From contig NZ_FNSY01000001.1 in the NCBI RefSeq assembly GCF_900105515.1, positions 4,092,001-4,156,000 of the forward strand: a stretch of 64,000 bases of DNA, given 5' to 3'. The position numbers were made by a program, and so were the translations under genes. This DNA comes from Streptomyces sp. 2131.1 (lineage in GTDB: Bacteria > Actinomycetota > Actinomycetes > Streptomycetales > Streptomycetaceae). This document shows positions 25,920 through 34,187 of this stretch, in pieces. Below the pieces are notes generated by a model. That model was not told where the DNA came from. It saw only the letters and a list, made by a program, of their open reading frames with translations, and did not search any database. Numbering within the stretch: the first letter of the stretch is position 1; each line of letters starts with the position of its first letter.

Positions 25920-27032
25920 GTGAGCACAGGGATCACGGCCGTCTGGGGCCGGGCCGAGCAGCAGGACTTCCGCAGCCGGGTCCGCGGGACGCTCCTCGGC
26001 GGGGCCCTCGGTGACACCCTCGGCGCGGGTGTCACCGCGCTCACCCTGGAGGAGATCCGCGCCGCCCACGGGCCCGACGCCGTCACCGACCTCGTCCCCG
26101 CCCACGGCGCCCGCGGCACCGTCACCGCCGCCACCCAGCTCACCCTGTTCACCGTCGACGGGCTGATCCGCGCCCAGGTCCGCCGCGACACCGGCGCCTG
26201 GCACCCGCCCACCGACGTCCACCGCGCCCATCTGCGCTGGGCGGCGACCCAGCGCGACTGGGGGCCCGACGAGCGCCGCAAGGACAACGGCTGGCTCGCC
26301 GGGCAGGAATGGCTCTACGCCCGCCGCGACCCCACCCGGGAATGCCTGAACGGCCTCGGCGACGACATCATGGGCACCCTGGACCGGCCCAAGCACCCCG
26401 CCGCGCACGACGCCGCCGCGCTCACCCGCTCCGCACCGTTCGGGCTGCTCGTCGGCTGGGAGCCCCGGCTGGTGTTCCAGCTCGCCGTCGAGTGCGCCGC
26501 GCACACCCACGGCCACCCCACCGCCCTGCTCTCCGCCGGCGCCTTCGCCGTCCTCGTGCACGGCCTGGCGCGCGGCGAGACCCTGGACGGCTCCGTGCAG
26601 CACGCACTCGGGGTGCTCGGGGACCGCCCCGGCCACGAACCCGTCACCGAGGCGCTGCGCCGGGCCCTCGGCACCGTGCGCCAGGGCATCCCGGGGCCCG
26701 CGCTCATCGAGTCCCTGGGCGCCACCGACTCCGCCGACGAGGTGCTGGCCGTCGCGGTGTACTGCGCGCTGGTCGGGGAGGACGTACGGCAAGGGCTGCG
26801 GCTCGCCGTGAACCACGGCGGGCCCTCCTCGGCCACGGGCTCGCTGTGCGGGGCGCTGCTGGGCGCGATGCACGGCGAGACCGCGCTGCCGCCGGACTGG
26901 GTCGCCGAGCTGGAGGGGCGGGCCACCCTCCTCGAACTCGCCGACGACTTCGCCATGGAGATGACCCAGGGGCCCGCCCTGCACAGCCCGGCCTCCGCGG
27001 CTCCGGGCTGGCTGGCCCGCTACCCGCGCTGA
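25920..27032 (+). CDS. ADP-ribosylglycohydrolase-family protein, probably catalytically inactive
   Basis: 370 residues from GTG 25920 (GGGAG upstream). The all-helical DraG/ARH fold is recognisable: GTLLGGALGD at the N-terminus, GTVTAATQLTLFTVDGLI, and NHGGPSSATGSLCGALLGAMHG near the C-terminus. In active members these motifs read T-D-D-T-Q and GG-D-S-D-S-TG, and the aspartates bind the two metal ions. Here they are Ala-Ala and Pro/Ser-Ser, so hydrolysis is unlikely and a binding or scaffold role is more plausible (inference). Its stop overlaps the convergent symporter stop by 13 bp. Confidence 0.85.
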   Translation: MSTGITAVWGRAEQQDFRSRVRGTLLGGALGDTLGAGVTALTLEEIRAAHGPDAVTDLVPAHGARGTVTAATQLTLFTVDGLIRAQVRRDTGAWHPPTDVHRAHLRWAATQRDWGPDERRKDNGWLAGQEWLYARRDPTRECLNGLGDDIMGTLDRPKHPAAHDAAALTRSAPFGLLVGWEPRLVFQLAVECAAHTHGHPTALLSAGAFAVLVHGLARGETLDGSVQHALGVLGDRPGHEPVTEALRRALGTVRQGIPGPALIESLGATDSADEVLAVAVYCALVGEDVRQGLRLAVNHGGPSSATGSLCGALLGAMHGETALPPDWVAELEGRATLLELADDFAMEMTQGPALHSPASAAPGWLARYPR

Positions 27033-28612
27033 GACTCCCCCTTCGTGCCCTCCGCGACCGGGGCGTCCTGCGGGCCGCCCTGCGCCGGGACCGCGGCCGC
27101 GCCCGACGTCCCGGGGCCGTCGCCGTCGGCGTTGATCCGCTCGATGAGCGCATCCCGTTCCGGGGTGTCCTCCGGGCGTACGAGGCCGATCACGACGTAC
27201 AGCACCAGCGAGACGGCCAGCGGCAGCGCCACCTGGTACTGGAGCGCCACGCCCTCCTTCACCGAGCCGTCCAGGTCGTAGTTGGTGAAGTAGAACGCCA
27301 GCAGACCCGCCGCCCAGCTGGTGAGCGCCGCCGTCGGCCCCGACCGGCGGAAGGTGCGCAGCAGCCCCAGCATGAACGGGATGGCGATCGGGCCCATGAG
27401 CCCGGCGACCCACTTGATGACGACGGAGATGATGTCCTTGAACGTGGGCGAGTTGATCTGCGTAGCCAGCGCCATGGACAGCCCGAGGAAGCCCAGCGTG
27501 GACAGGCGCGCGGCCAGCAGCCCGGCCCGGCTGCTCCACTCGCGGGCCGCCTTGGAGAACACCGGGGCGATGTCCCGGGTGAAGACTGCCGAGATCGCGT
27601 TGGCGTCGGAGGAGCACATGGCCATCGTGTGCGAGAAGAACCCGACGACCACGAGTCCCAGCAGGCCGTGCGGCAGCAGCTGTTCGGTCATCAGCGCGTA
27701 GCTGTCGGAGGCGTCCGGCTTCTCGGCGTGGACGAGCAGCGGGGCGCACCACATCGGGAAGAACAGGACCGTCGGCCACACGAGCCACAGAAGGGCGGAG
27801 AGCCGCGCCGAACGGGTCGCGGAGGCGGCGGAGTCGGTGGCCATGTACCGCTGGGCCTGGTTCCACATGCCGCCGTTGTACTCGAAGGTCTTGATGAACA
27901 GGAACGCCAGCAGGAACGTCACGGTGTACGGACCGGCCGTGGGCTCGGCGTGGCCCTCGGGCAGCTTGTCCCAGACCGTCCAAAGGGTGCTGAAGCCGTC
28001 CAGCTCGCGCATGACGGTGATGAGCATCGCGAGGCCGGCGAGCAACTGGATGACGAACTGGCCCAGTTCGGTGAGCGCGTCCGCCCACAGGCCGCCGACC
28101 GTGCAGTAGACGGCCGTGATGATGCCGGTGATGAAGATGCCCTGGGTGAGGGAGATCCCGGTGAAGACGGACAACAGGGTCGCGATGGCGGCCCACTTGG
28201 CGCCGACGTCCACGATCTTCAGCAGCAGCCCGGACCAGGCCAGCGCCTGCTGCGTGGGCACGTTGTAGCGGTTCTTCAGGTACTCCAGCGGCGAGGCCAC
28301 GTGCAGCCGCGAGCGCATCCGGTTGAGCCGGGGCGCGAAGAGCTTCGCGCCGATGCCGACGCCGATGGCGATCGGCAGCGACCAGGTCACGAAGGACGTG
28401 ACGCCGTACTGGTACGCGATGCCGGCGTAGCCCGTGAACATCACGGCGCTGTAGCCCGACATGTGGTGCGAGATGCCGGACAGCCACCACGGCATCCGTC
28501 CGCCCGCCGTGAAGAAGTCGCTGACGTTGTCCACACGCTTGTGGGACCAGAGCCCGATCGCGATCATCACGCCGAAGTAGCCGATGAGCACGACCCAGTC
28601 GAGACTGTTCAT
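27020..28612 (-). CDS. Sodium:solute symporter (SSS family)
   Basis: About 530 residues from ATG 28612, preceded by GGGAGGGG. Around 13 hydrophobic helices. The N-terminus reads like SSS transporters (ISHHMSGYSAVMFTG, SDFFTAGGRMPWWLSG) and the middle has ANAISAVFTRDIAP. It carries out Na+-coupled uptake of an organic solute that the sequence does not identify. The Pro/Gly/acidic C-terminus is cytoplasmic. Convergent with the ADP-ribosylglycohydrolase-like gene. Confidence 0.9.
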   Translation of the reverse strand: MNSLDWVVLIGYFGVMIAIGLWSHKRVDNVSDFFTAGGRMPWWLSGISHHMSGYSAVMFTGYAGIAYQYGVTSFVTWSLPIAIGVGIGAKLFAPRLNRMRSRLHVASPLEYLKNRYNVPTQQALAWSGLLLKIVDVGAKWAAIATLLSVFTGISLTQGIFITGIITAVYCTVGGLWADALTELGQFVIQLLAGLAMLITVMRELDGFSTLWTVWDKLPEGHAEPTAGPYTVTFLLAFLFIKTFEYNGGMWNQAQRYMATDSAASATRSARLSALLWLVWPTVLFFPMWCAPLLVHAEKPDASDSYALMTEQLLPHGLLGLVVVGFFSHTMAMCSSDANAISAVFTRDIAPVFSKAAREWSSRAGLLAARLSTLGFLGLSMALATQINSPTFKDIISVVIKWVAGLMGPIAIPFMLGLLRTFRRSGPTAALTSWAAGLLAFYFTNYDLDGSVKEGVALQYQVALPLAVSLVLYVVIGLVRPEDTPERDALIERINADGDGPGTSGAAAVPAQGGPQDAPVAEGTKGESQRG

Positions 28613-28888
28613 GTGTCCCCTCCCGGGGTCCGCCTTGTGAACGGGATACGCACTTCGCCAGTACGGCCGTCTCAGCGGTGTCCCCGTGCGGGAGCGGGGA
28701 CTTCGGGGATTGAACCGTCTGTGCGGGGCCTCGGTCAAGGACTCCTTCGGTCAGAGATGTGAACACAGGTCAGTAAGCCGAACGATTTTGCCTGTTCTTG
28801 ACCCACGGGAGCGTTGTCGTGAACGTGACGGCGGCCACACGATGAGCGGGCGCTTCGCCAGGCTGTGGGCGCGTGCAGGCACGAAAAA

Positions 28889-28918
28889 GACCGCACGGGA
28901 TGCGGGTCCCGTGCGGTC
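28889..28918 (-). terminator. Rho-independent terminator 2 for the DUF397 transcript
   Basis: A perfect 12-bp stem (GACCGCACGGGA / TCCCGTGCGGTC) with a 6-nt loop. On the minus strand it is followed by TTTTT. It lies downstream of the DUF397 gene. Confidence 0.85.
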
Positions 28919-28968
28919 GAGAAGGAGGGGAACTGCCCGAGGAGAGGCCGGCCCGGAGGTGCGAAAAG

Positions 28969-29003
28969 CCCTCTCGGCCAGGACGGCGGGCCGGTCGAGA
29001 GGG
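28969..29003 (-). terminator. Rho-independent terminator 1 for the DUF397 transcript
   Basis: Stem CCCTCTCGGCC / GGTCGAGAGGG (one G-T mismatch) followed on the minus strand by GCTTTTC. With 28889-28918 it forms a tandem pair after the DUF397 gene. Confidence 0.65.
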
Positions 29004-29046
29004 CCTGGCCCGGGCCGCGGCGCGCCGCGGGCCGAACCGCTCGGTC

Positions 29047-29247
29047 TCAGAACCGGGCGGTCCGGGTCACGTCCGAGAGGAACGCCGACCAGGTCTTCGC
29101 GGAGAAGTCGAGGACCCCGCTGCTCACGCTCTTCGAGTCGCGGACCAGCAGTGCGTGACCCTCCGCCGCCTTGACCTCCACACAATTCCCATTCGCGGAA
29201 TACGAGGACTTGGTCCACTCCGCCAGTGCGTCCTGCCGAATCACCAT
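29047..29247 (-). CDS. DUF397 small protein, partner of the XRE regulator
   Basis: 66 residues from ATG 29247 (GGAG upstream). It contains the DUF397 pattern W-x-KSSYS...GN-CVEV...VRDSK...L-x-F...W-x-AFL. In streptomycetes such proteins sit beside and modulate DUF5753-type XRE regulators of the WhiJ class, affecting development or antibiotic production. The cognate regulator is the next gene upstream on the same strand. Tandem terminators follow. Confidence 0.92.
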   Translation of the reverse strand: MVIRQDALAEWTKSSYSANGNCVEVKAAEGHALLVRDSKSVSSGVLDFSAKTWSAFLSDVTRTARF

Positions 29248-29457
29248 AATGACTCCGATGGTTGTGCCGGTCGTTGGGCGATGCGCCCAGCCGCTGCGCC
29301 CAGCGACTTGTGAAGGGACGCTACGCCGCAACATCATCGGACGTGAGCGGCGTTCACTCGTTCGGATGACTTGCGCCGCTATGGTCTTCCGGCACGGCCT
29401 TGTGGAGGTGTACCTTCCGCGCCGCCTTCCAAATCCCTTCGGAGGAGACCGAATTGC

Positions 29458-30315
29458 TCACGCTCCGCAGTTGTCCGCCGTCTCCAGAATGAACGCGCGG
29501 GACTGCTCCGCACTCAGCGCCTTCGCGCGCAGGTGTTCGTACATCACCGCATAGCTCTGGACGTCGGGCGCCTTTTCCAGATACAGGTCGCTCGTGATGC
29601 CTTCGAGGTAGACGACGCTCGCGTCCATGTCCTCCTGGAATTCCAGGATCGTGTAACTCCCGTACATCCCCGGGTGCGCGCCGACGGTGTACGGCAGCAC
29701 TTGGAGCGTCACGTGGGGCAGCTGGCTCAGCTCCGCCAGGTGCCTCAGCTGGTCCGCCATGATCTGCGGGCTGCCCACGACGCGGCGCAGTACGGCCTCG
29801 TCGATCACGGCCCAGAACCGCAGGGGTTCGACCGGATCGGTCAGCCGGTCCTGGCGCTTGATGCGGATCTGGATGCGCTTGTCGATCTCGGTGGGCGTCG
29901 CCTCCGGCCACATCCCCTCGATCGCCGCCTGCGCGTACTCGCGCGTCTGCAGGAGGCCCGGGACGATCAGCGACTCGTACACCCGCAGCGACGCCGCGTC
30001 GGTCTCCAGACCGATGTACACGCTGTACGGGATGTCGCCGAACGCGTGCCACCAGCCCTGCTGACGCGAGTCCTTGGCCATCTGCATCAGCGAGTCGACG
30101 ACCCGGTGGTCCTCGACCTCGTACACCCCGCAGAGATCGCGCACATCGCGCTGGCTGATCGAACGGCGGCCGTTCTCCAGGCGGCTGATCTTCGACTGCG
30201 AGACCAGCAGCCGCTCCGCCACCTCCTCGGCCGTCATTCCCTTGACCTCGCGCAGTCGGCGCAATTCCTGACCCAACCGGCGTCGCCTGACGGTGGGATT
30301 GACGTTGGACGGCAC
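29458..30315 (-). CDS. WhiJ-like XRE transcriptional regulator with DUF5753 domain
   Basis: 285 residues from GTG 30315 (VPSNVNPTVRRRRLG), preceded by GGAGGTG. The N-terminal HTH (MTAEEVAERLLVSQSKISRLENGRRSI, about residues 25-52) is followed by the DUF5753 domain with GLLQTREYAQAAI and VLPYTVGAHPGMYGSYTILEF. It forms a regulator-DUF397 pair with the gene 210 bp downstream, typical of Streptomyces. Probably a cytoplasmic DNA-binding repressor; targets are unknown. Confidence 0.92.
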   Translation of the reverse strand: MPSNVNPTVRRRRLGQELRRLREVKGMTAEEVAERLLVSQSKISRLENGRRSISQRDVRDLCGVYEVEDHRVVDSLMQMAKDSRQQGWWHAFGDIPYSVYIGLETDAASLRVYESLIVPGLLQTREYAQAAIEGMWPEATPTEIDKRIQIRIKRQDRLTDPVEPLRFWAVIDEAVLRRVVGSPQIMADQLRHLAELSQLPHVTLQVLPYTVGAHPGMYGSYTILEFQEDMDASVVYLEGITSDLYLEKAPDVQSYAVMYEHLRAKALSAEQSRAFILETADNCGA

Positions 30316-30558
30316 GGAAACGGCACCTCCGGCTATGTAGCTGTGCGTATCTACTGCTGAGCAGATTGCCACCCGTGCCCCCGGCCGCGCTGGGAAACGG
30401 CCACACAAAGCGGCGCGGGGCAGTCGGTGGTATCGACTGCCCCGCGCCCTGGTGCGGCTCCCGAACCGGGTCTGAGGGGACGACGGTGCGGCGTTGTGCG
30501 GTTGTTGACGCGATGGTGCGAGTGGTGCGAGTGGTGCCCGGGGTGTGCGCGGTGCGGC

Positions 30559-31281
30559 CTAACCGGCCGCGGTGTGCGCCATGCTGCCGCGGTGTGGCTG
30601 CGACTGCACTTGCGGTTGCAACGGAACGCCGGCCGCCTGGGCGCGGCGCGGCTGCGCGACCGCCCCGTTCTGGACGTCCATCACGGCGTGTGCCACGAGG
30701 CCGCCCATCGGGTCGTGCCGGATCAGGTCCCGGAGCCGGGAGCGCGATGAACGCCCCTCGTTCCCGGGGTACAGGTGCTTGCCGAGACCGACCGCGTGGG
30801 CCAGTGCGGCGAGCGCCGCGGTCCGCGGGTCCGGCGGTACGCCGGTGCGGATCGCACTGTCCAGCCGGGCCCTGATGTCCCGGCTGATCGCCGTGTCCGT
30901 CGCCTGGTAGCGAGTCGTCGGCAGCACCCCGCACATCTGGCCCGCGACGGCATGCACCATGCCGCACCGCTCCAGATGAGCGAGGTAGATCTGGCGGAGC
31001 CCCAGCCGGGGTCCGCCTATCCAGTGGACGGCCCGTACCGGACTGCCGCGCCTGCGCAGCAGTTCCAGTGCGGAGTCCAAGGTCGGATCTCCTGTCGGCC
31101 GTGGCATCACCACGGCGATACGATCCCCGTCAGGGGCTATCCGTCCTGCCAGGGCCAGCTCTACTAGCTGGGCTCCGGCGAGGCCGAGGTCGAGCGACTG
31201 CGGCTGCGCTGTGGTACCCGTGGCCGGGTCCAGAGCGAGCAGCAGAAGCTCCTCCGGAATTGTTCTGCGGCTCCTGCCCAT
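30559..31281 (-). CDS. GOLPH3/VPS74 (GPP34) family protein
   Basis: 240 residues from ATG 31281. The N-terminus (TIPEELLLLALDPATG ... LGLAGAQLVELALAGRI) and ARLDSAIRTG ... LAALAHAVGL are characteristic of the bacterial GPP34 family, relatives of the eukaryotic PI4P-binding Golgi protein. The C-terminal 40 residues are Gln/Pro-rich. In streptomycetes these proteins are linked to development and antibiotic production, but the biochemical role is unknown. It is monocistronic by context. Confidence 0.88.
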   Translation of the reverse strand: MGRSRRTIPEELLLLALDPATGTTAQPQSLDLGLAGAQLVELALAGRIAPDGDRIAVVMPRPTGDPTLDSALELLRRRGSPVRAVHWIGGPRLGLRQIYLAHLERCGMVHAVAGQMCGVLPTTRYQATDTAISRDIRARLDSAIRTGVPPDPRTAALAALAHAVGLGKHLYPGNEGRSSRSRLRDLIRHDPMGGLVAHAVMDVQNGAVAQPRRAQAAGVPLQPQVQSQPHRGSMAHTAAG

Positions 31282-31475
31282 CCATGCCTCCCCGCGTGGA
31301 TGAATGACAGGGTGACCCCTCTCACATCTTCCTGTCGAGGGTGCCTGGTTGCTTTGTACGGGAACCAGTAGGTATGTCGTTCTCGTCTAGCAGCCCGGCC
31401 AAGGGTTCACACGGGACACTGGTAGATGGTTCGGACAGCGCGGGTGGTTCCCCGCGCCGCATGGAGGAGGCATCG

Positions 31476-33995
31476 GTGGCGGGCGAGTCCCCCGACAAGT
31501 CGGAGCAGCAGCAGTCGTCGGGAACGACTCGGAACGGGCGCGATCCGCGGCTCGACGTCTTCCGCGAACCGGAGCCCCCGGAGGAGTCCGGTACGGGAGC
31601 CGGCTCCGCCGGTACGGGGTCCGGCGAGGCCGGTACGGGGGAGGAGCCGGCGTCCGTCGAGCCGGCCGGTGACTCGGACCGCGATGCGCGTGCGGATGAC
31701 GCTGCGGCGTCGGAGCCCTCGGGGGCCACGGAGGGCCCTGAGAGCGCTCTGAGTCCCGTGGACGCCCCGGAGGAGCCCGACGACGCCCCGGAGGGGCCCA
31801 GCGAGGCGGAGGGGGCTGCTGAGCCCGAGGCGGACGGTTCCGAGGCGGAGGAGCCCGAGGCCGACGAGCGGAAGCCTGTCGCCCAGGCCCAGAGCGCTGA
31901 GGCCCAGAGCGCCGAGGCCGAGAGTGCTGAGGCCGACGCCGAGGTTGCCGAGCCCGAGGCCGCCCCCGACGCCGAGGTTGCCGAGCCCGAGCTCGAGGCC
32001 GCCCCCGACGCCGCCGCCGAGCCCGACGCTGCCGACGACGAGCCCGAGGCCACCGAGCCCGACGAGGACGACTCCGCTGCCGAGGCCGCCAAGTCCGAGC
32101 CCGACTCCCCGGAACCCGCTCCGGAGGAGGGCGACGCCCGCCTCCGGGCCGCCGTGGCCGCCTGGGTCTCGGAGACCGACGATGGCAGCGACGACATCGG
32201 TGACGGCGACGACGGCGACGACGCCGACGAGCAGCCCCGCGTACCCCGTTCCCGCGACGAAATGCCGGCCGCCGAGCCGGACGAGACGCCGGACGCAGCC
32301 GCGAAGCCGGACGCAGCCGCGAAGCCGGACGCAGACGTCGACGCAGACGCAGACGCCGACGCAGACGCAGACGCCGACGAGAAGACGCCGGCCGCCGACG
32401 ACGAGAAGCAGCCCGCCGCCAAGGCGCCCGCGCCCGTCGACCAGCCCACCGCCGTTTTCAAGGCCCCCCGGCTGCCCAAGGTCGACCAGCCGACCACCGC
32501 GCTGAAGATCACCAGGTCCCCGTCGGGCCAACCCGTCGCCGCCGAGACCGAGTCGCTCACCGAGCGCACCAGCCGGTTCGTACCGCTGCGCTCCGACGAA
32601 GCGCGGCCCGCGCCCGCCCCGCGCAAGCCCGAGAGCCCCGCGCCGGCACCCGGCGCCCCCGCGGCTCTGAGCGAGGCCGAGCGGACCCGGCAGCAGCCCA
32701 TGCCGCCCAAGCCGCCGCTCGACCTGCTCGCCGAGCTGACGAACACCCCGCCGCCGCCGGAGACCCCGGTCCGCACCGCGGTGCGCCGGGTCAAGATCTG
32801 GACGCCGCTGGTCCTCCTGCTGCTGCTCGTGTTTGCGATCGCGCAGATGGTGCGCCCGCTGCCGGACCCGACGCTGACGATGACGGCGAAGGAGACGTAC
32901 AGCTTCGGGGGCGGCGAGCTGAAGCTCGACTGGCCGTCGCAGGGGCAGTCGGCGGTCACCGTGGACGGCGTCGGCTCGCTCGGTTCGTCCGGCGCGCAGA
33001 AGCCCGCGCCGATCGCCAGCGTCGCCAAGATCATGACGGCGTACGTGATCCTCCAGGGCCACCCGCTCTCGGGCAAGGACGAGGGCGAGAAGATCACCGT
33101 CGACCAGCAGGCCGAGGACGAGTCCAAGGCCGAGGACGAGTCCACGGCGCCGATCAGCAAGGGACAGCAGTTCACCGAGAAGCAGATGCTTCAGCTGCTG
33201 ATGATTCCGTCCGGGAACAACGCGGCCCGTCTCTTCGCCCGCTGGGACGCCTCCTCGGAGGCCGCCTTCGTCAAGAAGATGAACGACGAAGCGAAGAAGC
33301 TCGGCATGACCCACACCACGTACACGGACCCCAGCGGTCTGAAGAAGACGACCGTCTCCACCGCCGCCGACCAGCTCAAGCTGGCGCAGGCCGTCATGAA
33401 GAACGAGGTCTTCCGCGAGATCGTCGACACCCCGCAGATCAAGATCGACGGCATCGACACGACGATCTACAACAACAACACCATCCTGCTGAAGCCCGGG
33501 GTGAGCGGGATCAAGACCGGTTCGTCCACGCCCGCCGGCGGCAACCTGATCTGGTCCGCCAACACCGTGGTGGACGGCAAGAAGCTGTGGATCTACGGCG
33601 CGGTCATGGGCCAGCAGGCGGGAACGGGCCAGCCGTACGACAGCCTCGTGATGTCGCTGGACAACAGTCTCAAGCTGATCGAGGGCGCCCAGGCCGCCGT
33701 GACCTCCGCCAAGGTGGTCCACAAGGGCGACGTCGTCGGCTACGTGGACGACGGCTTCGGCGGCCGGACGCCGCTGGTCGCCACCGCCGACCTGAAGGCG
33801 AAGGGCTGGGCGGGTCTCGAGGTGGAGCTCTCCGTCGAGGGGAACGGCAAGAAGATCTCCCGCAGCATGAAGGCGGGCACCGAGGTCGGCGTGGTCACCG
33901 TGGGCAGCGGCACCGGCAAGGTGAGCGCCCCCGTCGCCCTCAAGCAGGACCTGGCCGATCCGACCTTCGGCCAGAAGCTGAAGCGCATCGGCTGA
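31476..33995 (+). CDS. D-alanyl-D-alanine carboxypeptidase (S11/PBP5-like) with long acidic N-terminus
   Basis: Trims peptidoglycan stem peptides outside the membrane. I choose GTG 31476 (VAGESPDKSEQQQ) because GGAGGAGG lies just upstream; earlier in-frame starts exist at 31341, 31374 and 31461. This gives 839 residues. Residues 1-430 are extremely acidic, Ala/Pro/Glu/Asp-rich and low complexity (including a D-A dipeptide run near 32339-32378), presumably cytoplasmic. One transmembrane helix follows (about 440-460), then the S11 domain with S515-x-x-K518, S579-G-N581 and K680-T-G682, all intact, and a PBP5-like C-terminal beta domain. A strong terminator follows. Confidence 0.93.
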   Translation: MAGESPDKSEQQQSSGTTRNGRDPRLDVFREPEPPEESGTGAGSAGTGSGEAGTGEEPASVEPAGDSDRDARADDAAASEPSGATEGPESALSPVDAPEEPDDAPEGPSEAEGAAEPEADGSEAEEPEADERKPVAQAQSAEAQSAEAESAEADAEVAEPEAAPDAEVAEPELEAAPDAAAEPDAADDEPEATEPDEDDSAAEAAKSEPDSPEPAPEEGDARLRAAVAAWVSETDDGSDDIGDGDDGDDADEQPRVPRSRDEMPAAEPDETPDAAAKPDAAAKPDADVDADADADADADADEKTPAADDEKQPAAKAPAPVDQPTAVFKAPRLPKVDQPTTALKITRSPSGQPVAAETESLTERTSRFVPLRSDEARPAPAPRKPESPAPAPGAPAALSEAERTRQQPMPPKPPLDLLAELTNTPPPPETPVRTAVRRVKIWTPLVLLLLLVFAIAQMVRPLPDPTLTMTAKETYSFGGGELKLDWPSQGQSAVTVDGVGSLGSSGAQKPAPIASVAKIMTAYVILQGHPLSGKDEGEKITVDQQAEDESKAEDESTAPISKGQQFTEKQMLQLLMIPSGNNAARLFARWDASSEAAFVKKMNDEAKKLGMTHTTYTDPSGLKKTTVSTAADQLKLAQAVMKNEVFREIVDTPQIKIDGIDTTIYNNNTILLKPGVSGIKTGSSTPAGGNLIWSANTVVDGKKLWIYGAVMGQQAGTGQPYDSLVMSLDNSLKLIEGAQAAVTSAKVVHKGDVVGYVDDGFGGRTPLVATADLKAKGWAGLEVELSVEGNGKKISRSMKAGTEVGVVTVGSGTGKVSAPVALKQDLADPTFGQKLKRIG

Positions 33996-34014
33996 CCCGC
34001 CGGACCCGCTGTCA

Positions 34015-34057
34015 GGAAAGGCCCCCTGTGCCGCCCCGCAGCGCAGGGGGCCTTTCC
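34015..34057 (+). terminator. Terminator after the carboxypeptidase gene
   Basis: A perfect 14-bp stem (GGAAAGGCCCCCTG / CAGGGGGCCTTTCC) with a 15-nt loop, located 19 bp after the stop. The A/T-tipped ends (AAAGG / CCTTT) make it potentially bidirectional. Confidence 0.85.
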
Positions 34058-34187
34058 GGACACCGCGCGTGGGCGCGTGTTAGCGTCCCGGGGGCAACGC
34101 GTGGACCCTGGAACGCGTCTTCCGGCCCATGAGACCCGAGCAGGAGAGCCGGCCGAGACCACGCGTCCGGGGACGGGGAGAGACGCA

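Noticed and set aside
28751..29218. 155-codon minus-strand frame over the DUF397 gene and its terminators
   Set aside because: It overlaps two strong terminators and the DUF397 gene, with no family resemblance.
32279..32385. Short tandem GACGCAGCC/GACGCAGAC repeats as a CRISPR-like or regulatory array
   Set aside because: They are in-frame codons for Asp-Ala and Ala-Lys-Pro-Asp runs in the carboxypeptidase's acidic region; no spacers.
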